This document shows positions 56,670 through 64,000 of a stretch of 64,000 bases of DNA, one piece after another; the stretch's first letter is position 1; each line of letters starts with the position of its first letter. Under the pieces are notes generated by a model, which ran no database searches, had not been told where the DNA came from, and was given only the letters and a program-made list of their open reading frames with translations. The translations under genes were made by a program, and so were the position numbers. Source of the stretch: Molanna angustata (Eukaryota > Arthropoda > Insecta > Trichoptera > Molannidae); assembly GCA_963576475.1 (NCBI GenBank), contig OY754977.1:14699443-14763442 (forward strand), in the 5' to 3' direction.

Positions 56670-56875
56670 TAATTCGCACCCAATAAAAAGTTGCCATATT
56701 CTGGAGACTTGTGATATTAATCGTCTCACAGATCCAGACTGAAAACACAATTAAAAACTGTGTCTCCACCGGAAATCGAACCATTGGATATCTTTTAGAT
56801 AACTGACTGTTGAACCTTTGGCTCAGTAGTCAGATGTCAGATATCTAACCAACTGAGCCACGAAGGCAGACTATT
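56670..56875 (-). mobile_element. SINE-D copy 2 (minus)
   Basis: Minus strand: TTCGTGGCTCAGTTGGTTAG (A box), a ~35-bp internal duplication with CTGAGCCAAAGGTTC, GGTTCGATTTCCGG (B box), GGAGACACAG, GATCTGTGAGACGAT, GGCAACTTTTTATTGGG. Same as 30850-31020. Confidence 0.8.
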
Positions 56876-56970
56876 ATGAGAGAACTAGGAACTCAAGGCA
56901 CTTACAGGGCTTACGACCTGTCATCGTCTGGTTTATATGATCACCGCAAAGTATTCAAATTTTGTATGGA
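56876..56970 (+). mobile_element. Fold-back MITE interior (fragment)
   Basis: GAGAACTAGGAACTCAAGGC, GGGCTTACGACCTGTCAT and CTGGTTTA..TGATCACC are the inverted interior of the 8697-8902 element. No arms, so it was probably cut by the SINE insertion. Confidence 0.65.
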
Positions 56971-57111
56971 AAATTTCCAATTTTATGAAATGTGTTTCTT
57001 CAATATTTTTTTATTTAAATATTTCATAACGAATATTTGTTGTTTCTTCAACGCCATTTTATGAAAGTGGTGTGCTTTTTTACCAATTTGAAAATAAAAA
57101 TTACATATTTT

Positions 57112-57290
57112 CAGTTTCCTGAGCTTGGGGTCACATTAAAATATTTGACGTTTAAAAAAATGAGAAGCACTATTCAGCTATCCTTCAAAATCTAATGGGG
57201 TCTAAGCGAGTATTAGATTTACGTACATATTTGCGAAATTTGAAAATAATCGAAAGAGTACTTAAGTCTATAATCCAACTGTCGATTCAT
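57112..57290 (+). repeat. Dispersed repeat E (half) followed by a DNA-transposon end
   Basis: CTGAGCTTGGGGTCACATT, CTAATGGGGTCTAAGCGAG and TTTGAAAATAATCGAAAGAG match 26375-26205 inverted. CCAACTGTCGATTCATT at 57273 is a solitary end of the CCAACTGTCGAT family. Confidence 0.65.
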
Positions 57291-57439
57291 TATTAATGAA
57301 TAATTAATATCCAATAAATGTAATCTAGTCTTTCTTCTGGCATTTGGCATAAATCATTCCTTCAGGGTGAGTTTCCTTATATTTAAAAAAAAACTTCATC
57401 TGCTCAAACAAACCCTCAATCGAATCCAGTGATCTATGG

Positions 57440-57640
57440 CATATTTCATAATTATTGGGATGAAAGAATGGAAAATGGGGTCTTAGGTGACTGGTGATCT
57501 GCGTTTAGCCCAAAACAGATTGGCATGGAGGCGGGCCATACGCGTGGCGACGTACTGCAGCCACTATCCTCAGTCATGAGGAAAAGGACGAATATAGATA
57601 AGTACATATGTAATATCCCCTCAGACATAAAACTATAGAT
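57440..57640 (+). pseudogene. LINE ORF2 C-terminal remnant, short
   Basis: GDLRLAQNRLAWRRAIRVAT, then YCSHYPQS and a stop: the R-x-x-W-R-R-x-I-R-x-A ending of LINE ORF2 proteins. Confidence 0.6.
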
Positions 57641-58305
57641 AAAATCTATATGAACACTGCTCATGATCAATATCATCATTGCTTTACGAATAATTTCCCG
57701 ATAATTCGCCTATCAACTTGCAGCGCAAATATCCTCTGATTTCATTGAAGATAATTAAATGGGCCATCTCTAATCAATATCTTCTGCTTTGTGAAGTGTG
57801 TTGATTTGATCCATTGAACCTATAATCTGATATTTGATTTGTAGAAGCATAATGTTATCTTATATCCAAATATAATCACTTATTGCGACGTATACAGAAT
57901 CTGTCTTGTGAATCTTCATGAACTTGTTTTCAAATGGAAAAGTGCATATCGTAAGAATTTTGATATTATTAATTTTGCAATAAAGAAATATGTAGTATGT
58001 ACATGTTAAATTTATTGTTTATTTTTAAATAAATAATTCAGTTGGCTCTTTATTTAAAATAGAGTAATTTCTCTTCGGCACTTTAAAGTGCAATGTTAGC
58101 GACGTTATAAGAGTTCTTAAGACTTGTCTTCTGGCATAGCTACGTGAAATCTTTCATTTTTTTCCAGAGAGCATTTATCACTTTGCGTAAGTAGTAATGA
58201 AGGAAAAACAAACAACTACGAGGCAAAAAATTAAATAAATAACAATTACATATATTAAAAAATACAACACATTCACTTTGATGAAAGGAACCACAAATGA
58301 GAATA
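57641..58305. other. No recognisable feature
   Basis: AT-rich spacer before the GC-rich block. Confidence 0.4.
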
Positions 58306-58309
58306 GTAA

Positions 58310-58765
58310 ACTCATGTGGCAGACCACATCTCGAAATTTCTTTCGAGCGCGCGCCTAGTGACGGCAAGTATATTCGTTTGTCGCTAGGCCGAGTTCATCG
58401 CCCGCAACGTCAAACAAGTGACAATACTCTTCAACTGGGTATGACAGTTCAATGAAATGGTCTAGAAAGTTCGAAGACATTGAACTTGCTACCCCCAGCG
58501 CAGCACTATTTAAGGGAGTCTACACCTCTACACGTCGTCACTTCATTTCCGTATTTCCGTCACTTCGATTCGTCACTTCACGCCGCCGTTACGACCACGC
58601 GACCACTGGTCGCTTCTCGACCACGCCGTCTCGCCGACACTTCATATCTCGACCACCGGTCATCTCTCGACCCCGCGAGCACGATGGTACTTCACCATAT
58701 GAATAATCGGACACTTCGACACACTCGATCGTTATACCTACTCATCGTGAGAAAGTTCCTTTGTA
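58310..58765 (+). promoter_or_regulatory. GC-rich block with TATA-like box: possible solo LTR or promoter with 5' exon
   Basis: Strongly GC- and CpG-rich compared with everything nearby (GAGCGCGCGCCTAGTGACGG, CGCCGCCGTTACGACCACG). A CACTATTTAAGGGAG box lies at 58504-58518. Downstream is a run of CGACCAC/CTCGACC words, and TTTGTAAGTTA at 58760 looks like a splice donor; a TTTCAG acceptor lies at 59141-59146. Two overlapping frames (58452-58706, 58480-58785) are open but compositionally repetitive, with no known domain. It could be a solo LTR of a Gypsy-like element or a host promoter; I could not find paired LTR ends or a target duplication. Confidence 0.3.
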
Positions 58766-59470
58766 AGTTATTTTATCAATTGTAAATTACCTTTATTTTT
58801 TTTTATTTTTTTTTATTTTATTTTATTTTTATATGTAGTATTGGATACAACAGCTATTTCAGTTTTACATTACAAAAGAAAGAACAAAACAATTATGATT
58901 TACTACGCCAATTACTGAATCCATCTATTTACAATTTAAAGTATTATTATATGAGATACAGATTGAAAGTGGAAAAAAAATCTCCATGTTGAATAGGAAT
59001 GGAAGGGTATTAAAGGAAAGGAAAGAAAGGAAGGAAAAGGAAGGTTATTTTTTACCTTTTATTTTACCATGTCTATTGTATATTTACCTACATTACCAAG
59101 TGGGTATATAAAATTTACTTAATTTTGTTTTTTACACGATTTCAGGTGACAACCATCACAATCAAATTGCATGTCTTTTAGAAGGTTGTAGCTCAAAAAT
59201 TGATACTTTGGATAAGTTTTTTCTTAAATAAATTCGGGCTCAAATAAAAGGGATCCATGTCTAAACAATCGTTATTGTAAATTCTTCAAACTCTGTTTAT
59301 AAATGAATTTTGATGATAATTTGTTCTTGATGACTCTATGTAAGCAAACTATTAATTGTGATCAATATACTCATTGTAACTTTTGACCATTCTTTCTTCT
59401 TCTCTCTCAACCACTGTCCTTGTGTTCTTATTTCAAATCATATCCACTTGGGATATAGCAACTCTCATAA
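58766..59470. other. No gene; poly-T/A and GGAAAGGAAAG tracts
   Basis: TTTATTTTTTTTTATT run at 58795-58835 and purine tract AAAGGAAAGGAAAGAAAGG at 59010-59045; the rest is AT-rich. Confidence 0.4.
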
Positions 59471-59472
59471 TT

Positions 59473-59563
59473 GGTAACCCCTCTGGTTACCACATACATA
59501 TATTTAATAGTAACCCCTCTGGTTACTAACTACGCTTGATTGGTAACCCATCCGGTTACCAAT
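59473..59563 (+). repeat. Three successive GGTAACC hairpins
   Basis: GGTAACCCCTCTGGTTACC (59473-59491), AGTAACCCCTCTGGTTACT (59509-59527) and ATTGGTAACC-CATCC-GGTTACCAAT (59539-59563). Each has a 7-10-bp stem with a 5-nt pyrimidine-rich loop; the spacing is 36 and ~33 bp. The G-to-A and C-to-T pair in hairpin 2 is a compensatory change that keeps the stem. Confidence 0.85.
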
Positions 59564-59855
59564 TAGCTTAACTCATTTTGATCCTCATCCTCAAGATGGA
59601 TAATTTATAAATTAATTAATTACAGTTAATCTTTTTAGTGGTCGCATCTAAACCGTTCGTATGAAACAATTCATGGTTTTAATGAAATACTTCAAAAAAA
59701 TATTTATAAAACGAAAATTACCAAGACTTCGTGAGAAATCGAAAAGAAAACAATCAGCACGGTATGTCCCGTCCCATGGTTATCAATATCGCGTTGGTAG
59801 CCCACGTTATAAATCTATGTAGCAAGAGTATTCTATTTTGATAATTTTAAGAATC
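59564..59855. other. No recognisable feature
   Basis: AT-rich. Confidence 0.35.
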
Positions 59856-59859
59856 GGAT

Positions 59860-60062
59860 ATCCAAATGGAGAGATCATGTTAAAAGGATGAATCCAGAAA
59901 GGCTGCCAAAGATCGTAATGCGCGAAATACCAGAGGGACGCCGACCACCGGGAAGACCATCAAAGAGATGGAGGGAGAGCTGAACATCCTCGTCCCAGGA
60001 CCTGTAAAAACAGACCATAGATCTAAAAAAAGAGGAAGAAAGAAGAAGAAAGGATATCTAAA
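59860..60062 (+). pseudogene. LINE ORF2 C-terminal remnant with AAGAAGAAGAAAGG tail
   Basis: WRDHVKRMNPERLPKIVMRE, IPEGRRPPGRPSKRWRES, stop, then TSSSQDL in the same frame and KKEEERRRK from the tail. Same family as the minus-strand copy at 46785-47245. Confidence 0.82.
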
Positions 60063-60102
60063 CCAAAGGTATTTATTCCCATGCTTGACCAGACTTGCCT
60101 TC

Positions 60103-60972
60103 CAGGTTGCGTATTTACCTTTCCGTGTTGATTAGGAGGCAAGTACTGCCTTTAATTAGGCACTAGTTTGTTGCGCTAATGCACTTAAAAAGTCATGTTG
60201 AATTCAAGGCCCGTGTCCTCCAAACGCGCACGGTTTAGCAACGCAAACTGTTCCTGCTAATATGTGTTCAATTCAAGACACGCGGCTTTCAAGCGTACGC
60301 GGGTTTATAAATTTTACCATGCGTATTGATAGAGCGTTACAAGGCTGTGTTAAAAGAGTTTTTTCGTGTATGATTGTATTTGTTTTAATAGATTAAACTA
60401 CACAAATCTACATTATATCATAAAAATTCATTAAGGCAATTTTTTGTGTGAAATTGGTACTCATGAATTTTTCAATGACATAATCACACTTTGCGTCGTA
60501 ATTACCTTTACATGATACAGAGCATCGAATTTACATTGGTAATTATCATTATCTTCTTCGTAATTTACAATTTTAAAATTAGCCAAAATACTACCAAGTA
60601 CATTATGTCCTTTAACAGTTCCATATTACTTAAAGACTTAAATAAAATTACTGATTACTACCATAAAATCTATGAACAAAATACAAACAAATGTGACCCT
60701 GTATTTGTGTTCTGTGAATGTGTCTGTGGCAGACGAAATGAAATAGCGCGCGAACTTCATGGCTATATATGTTCCATATTCAATAATTAACTACCTTGAA
60801 TTGAACACGTATTAGCAAGAACTGTTTGCGTTGCTAAACCGTGTGCATTTGGAGGACACGGGCCTTGAATTCAACAAGAGTTTTTAAGTGCATTAGCGCA
60901 ACAAACTATTGCCTAATTCGAGGCAGTACTTGCGCCTCCTAATCAACACGTTAAGGTTAATACGCCTCCAGG
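60103..60972. mobile_element. 870-bp element with ~175-bp terminal inverted arms
   Basis: Left arm 60103-60277 and right arm 60794-60972 are inverted copies at roughly 85-90% by eye. Shared words are GTGTTGATTAGGAGGC, AAGTACTGCCT, GTTTGTTGCGCTAATGCACTT, GAATTCAAGGCCCGTGTCC, CACGGTTTAGCAACGCAAAC and GTGTTCAATTCAAG. The spacer of 516 bp contains one small ORF ending exactly at the right arm. No transposase; target duplication not found. Confidence 0.85.
60512..60790 (+). CDS. Small putative membrane protein ORF inside the inverted-repeat element
   Basis: 92 codons from the first ATG (the open frame starts at 60491 with a TTG). Residues ~7-23 are strongly hydrophobic (FTLVIIIIFFVIYNF), a possible signal anchor. 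A polar middle follows (LNKITDYYHKIYEQNTNK) and then a Cys-rich tail (CDPVFVFCECVCGRRNEIAR). The stop lies at 60788-60790, immediately before the right arm. No family recognised. The composition is that of the surrounding AT-rich DNA, so this may be a chance frame; its exact fit between the arms is the reason for listing it. Confidence 0.25.
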   Translation: MIQSIEFTLVIIIIFFVIYNFKISQNTTKYIMSFNSSILLKDLNKITDYYHKIYEQNTNKCDPVFVFCECVCGRRNEIARELHGYICSIFNN

Positions 60973-62105
60973 TTTATAAACGACATGCTTCTTTGTCAGA
61001 ACAACCACCAAAAAGCACTCTGTCTTATTATGCGTCAACGTAGGTGTACGATAATATAAATTGGCGTAGACGAAAGAAGGGATGGCGCAATCAGTAATCG
61101 TGGGTTTAACAAAGTGTTTATTGTTTATTCAAATCGTACTATTTCGTTTTAAAATAATAACATGTTGCCTCGCCGTATCGTCTGTCTTTGAAAAGCCAAT
61201 TTTAAATATGAAAGTACATGTACATTATACGTAAAATGCCAATGTGGGAGTCACTTCAAGGAATGATCTACCTGATGTTGTCAACATTAATTTAATACAA
61301 TATTCTGACATTTAATAATGATATGAAAATTATTATTTATTGTGTAAATGACGCATGACTTAACTTGTTACAGACTCATTTAAGTTTGGAGTGCTGGAAA
61401 ATTTAAAGATTTATTGTATAGTTTATGTATACTCTATTCACTTTCGTGATATTTAGGCGTAAATGTCAATCTACATATATAATATAAATATTATATTCTT
61501 ATTTTGTATTTTTACTCTCCACTACTGCAGATATGAAACTGAAAGCTAAGATCATATTGAAATGTCATCATTTCATGATGTATAAATCAATTCGAGATGA
61601 TTCATACTTTGGAGGTAAATCTTTATTGATTATTTGAAAGGATTATTTATCAGAAGGATAATATTATATGTGCTTGTTCAAAAGATTTATAATCTAAACA
61701 TCTACCTCCAAATATTCTTTTGCAAAAGTCAGTTCAATATTTGATATGCAATTAGCAGTTATGAAGGGTTTAAAATGATATAATATGAACATTGATATAA
61801 TATAATAATGATTCAGCTGTTCGTGATGTCAAGGTTTGTAATAAATAAACTTCGATAAACGCAACATTGTATTCAATAAGACGGTCGACGCATGAGGGCT
61901 ACGCGATTGGTTTGTACGAACGGCGATGGTCCTTTTTGACTTAAAATAATATAGGTATATGAGTTATTACTTATGTATGTTAAAATACAAAGTGATTGAA
62001 TAAGCTAAAATCCAATAAATGAACATCGCTAACACTGTCTTATTGAGAGTTGACGCCGACCCTACACTATCATTTTCATCCACTTATATCACCTTTCAAC
62101 TATAT
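60973..62105. other. No recognisable feature
   Basis: About 1.1 kb AT-rich; nothing coding or recurring seen. Confidence 0.45.
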
Positions 62106-62109
62106 AATA

Positions 62110-62180
62110 TTTAGTTGAAAGGTGGCTTTGGCTCAAGAGTCAGATACGTAACCAACTGAGCCAGGAAGACCGACGTCTTG
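62110..62180 (-). mobile_element. SINE-D head fragment (minus)
   Basis: The minus strand reads CTTCCTGGCTCAGTTGGTTA, CGTATCTGACTCTTGAGCC, the A-box side of SINE-D; the B box is lost. Confidence 0.6.
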
Positions 62181-62783
62181 TGTCTTCTTTCATTTTTTAA
62201 TTTTTACTTAATTTTGTAGGTAGTAAGTCAATACTGAAATACATAAATTAATAAATCTTGTACAAGCAAAAGGTACTAAGTCAATACAATCATGATTTTT
62301 TTATCATTTTTGTATGAAAAAGTTCAAAACAAAAACAAATAAAATATTCCGTGACATGCACAAAGAATTTATTTATCAATTAATACTAAAATCTTCAATA
62401 TTGGAACTATAATTAGAAAATTATTGGTTTTGTACAACTCATTTTACTTTAAAACTCAATTATCTCAAAACAACGAAATTTCACTTATAACCTTTTGCTT
62501 GTATACCCTCGATATATGATTTTCAGTTTTACGCTTGAGGAAGGTAAAGTTTCTTTCCGAAACCGGGCAATTTTACGATTTTAGAATGCATGTATTATAC
62601 CTTTCAACGTCGTTTAATTATATCGGCTTTGTTACAGATGTTATGAAAGAAACTTGTTTATTGAACCCTTGTCTTTAAATTTGCCCTAAAACTTTCAAAA
62701 TATGAGTTTTACTGATTACAATGCATGTTATAATCATGCTGAAAACAACATGTTTTTACTGTTTTCGGCTTGATTCATTTGAT
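62181..62783. other. No gene; contains a decayed hammerhead-like motif
   Basis: 62535-62566 has TTGAGGA, a hairpin, and GAAACCGGG, the same order as at 22429-22461 with the first core base changed. The rest is AT-rich. Confidence 0.4.
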
Positions 62784-63110
62784 ATTTTGATAATATTGAA
62801 CAATTATATATTTCTGGACTTGTGACTGTGGCGTAATATGCATAATACTAGTTGCATAATATTTTGATAATATTGAACAATTATATATTTCTGGACTTGT
62901 GACTGTGGCGTAATATGCATAATACTAGTTGCATAATATTTTGATAATATTGAACAATTATATATTTCTGAACTTGTGACTGTGGCGTAATATGCATAAT
63001 ACTAGTTGCATAATATTTTGATAATATTGAACAATTATATATTTCTGAACTTGTGACTGTGGCGTAATATGCATAATACTAGTTGCATAATATTTTGAAC
63101 ATGTTGCATA
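62784..63110. repeat. 77-bp tandem repeat, four units plus a partial
   Basis: ATTTTGATAATATTGAAC starts recur with an exact 77-bp period (G of TTTTGA at 62789, 62866, 62943, 63020, 63097). Units 1 and 2 have TTTCTGGACTTG, units 3 and 4 TTTCTGAACTTG; otherwise nearly identical. Each unit ends TAATACTAGTTGCATAAT. Confidence 0.97.
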
Positions 63111-63204
63111 ATATTAAAGTTTTATTTATATCGTTATAAGACTGATTTCAATTTTATTAAACGTCGCTTGTTTGTCTGTACTGGAATTTTAATATCCATT
63201 TTCA

Positions 63205-63345
63205 TTTAATTTAAATTTATTTTATTTATTTATTTAATTATTTATTTGTCACACCATTTAAATAATCTTTATTAAAATAGATAACTGCTGCCCAACTAGG
63301 TATACCTGTTCTAGGGCTAGCAGTGTACATATTATTACATTTCAC
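63205..63345 (-). repeat. LINE 3' end, GCTAGCCCTAGAACAGG family (minus)
   Basis: The TTTATTTATTTATTTAATTA tail in inverted form is followed by CTGCTGCCCAACTAGGTATAC and CTGTTCTAGGGCTAGCAG. Confidence 0.8.
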
Positions 63346-64000
63346 AGGAGTAACTATTTGCATTTTTTTAAATGAATCTAAACAATATAAACTTAACTAT
63401 TTAAAAAGAATCAAAACAATATAAACTTAACTATAACACATATAAAAAAAATGGAATTTGAGTCATCATGATATGCATATTATACATAGTATTGTAAAAG
63501 TAGGTATCTTGTAATTTTATTTGTTAATTGCACAAAATAAACTGAAATAGTATTTCTTGGGAATACTGAACTGACAGAGCATAGATATGATCCGTCAGTC
63601 ATATCTTTATTCAGTCGCGCCTCAAATCAAATCAAGACAGCACAAAATGGGTGAAATCAAATCAAATTGAAAAATGGGTGTCCACAATTTATTTTATTAA
63701 CATGGTATCGTTCTCAAAAATGTACACGTGGATTCCATTTCTTGGAGATAATAAGTTTAAAGGTGACCTTTTCACCTTCTACTTTCGTCTCTCGTCCAAA
63801 ATTTCTTTAGCCTTATGATTTTCATAATAATAATGAATTCTAATTTCACCTTGGCTTCTGTTGGATTAAGAGAACTGGAGCTTTTTAAACCACACACAAA
63901 TCCCATTCTCCAAGCTCCTATTATTATTTTCCAAAAGTATGACCTAAATTATTCTCAAAGGAATTCGAGCCGAAATGGTTTTCTTTGTTTTTAAAACACT
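63346..64000. other. No gene; one 36-bp direct duplication
   Basis: AACAATATAAACTTAACTAT occurs at about 63382 and 63416 as part of a short direct duplication. The rest is AT-rich and ends without a recognisable feature. Confidence 0.4.

Noticed and set aside
58452..58785. Two overlapping ORFs of 84 and 101 codons in the GC-rich block
   Set aside because: Rich in repeated TTT/Arg/His words from CTCGACC-type repeats, overlapping in two frames without any domain; listed only as a possible promoter or LTR region.
62784..63110. CRISPR-like array
   Set aside because: The repeats are direct and contiguous with no variable spacers, and the context is eukaryotic; it is a tandem repeat.

Overview
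This window looks like gene-poor, AT-rich insect chromosomal DNA. The repeat types (BEL/Pao element, many 5'-truncated LINE tails ending in AATAAA-like repeats, tRNA-derived SINEs, fold-back MITEs) fit Lepidoptera best, but I place the order from memory of family style and not from a host gene. I found no convincing host protein-coding exon, no rRNA and no functional tRNA gene. Nearly every open reading frame with recognisable content belongs to a transposable element.

Layout. 0.2-0.8 kb is a pure (AT)n tract. 1.1-7.0 kb is a nearly complete BEL/Pao LTR retrotransposon on the minus strand, with 255-bp LTRs differing at one base and a perfect 5-bp target duplication. Its gag, protease, RT and RNase H are readable, but its integrase has two apparent internal deletions plus frame breaks. 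7-12.4 kb holds LINE tails, small MITEs and a broken LINE reading frame. 12.6-15 kb holds an intact tRNA-derived SINE with a 16-bp target duplication, a second SINE type and a ~950-bp element with long inverted repeats. 15.6-36.5 kb is a graveyard of LINE 3' ends from many families in both orientations, with DNA-transposon copies at 17.9-18.7 and 21.2-21.5 kb. It also has a LINE tail at 19.4-20.0 kb carrying two nested insertions, and an RT/RNase H LINE remnant at 34.6-36.0 kb.

36.5-52 kb continues with MITEs, SINEs, inverted-repeat elements and LINE tails. 52.3-52.8 kb is a Harbinger-like deletion derivative that keeps the start of a reading frame. 54.8-55.7 kb is a full copy of the ~950-bp element seen at 17.9-18.7 kb. 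58.3-58.8 kb is a GC-rich block with a TATA-like box, perhaps a solo LTR or promoter, followed by three evenly spaced hairpins at 59.5 kb. 60.1-61.0 kb is an 870-bp element with ~175-bp inverted arms around a small membrane-protein-like ORF. 62.8-63.1 kb is a homogeneous 77-bp tandem repeat.

How it works together. There is no operon-like or pathway logic. The window records successive insertions, some datable relative to each other because an uninterrupted relative lies in the same window. The most novel signal is a recurring core, (C)UGANGA - hairpin - GAAAC - palindrome, resembling a hammerhead ribozyme with a very short helix III. It is seen at five dispersed positions, at different levels of decay.
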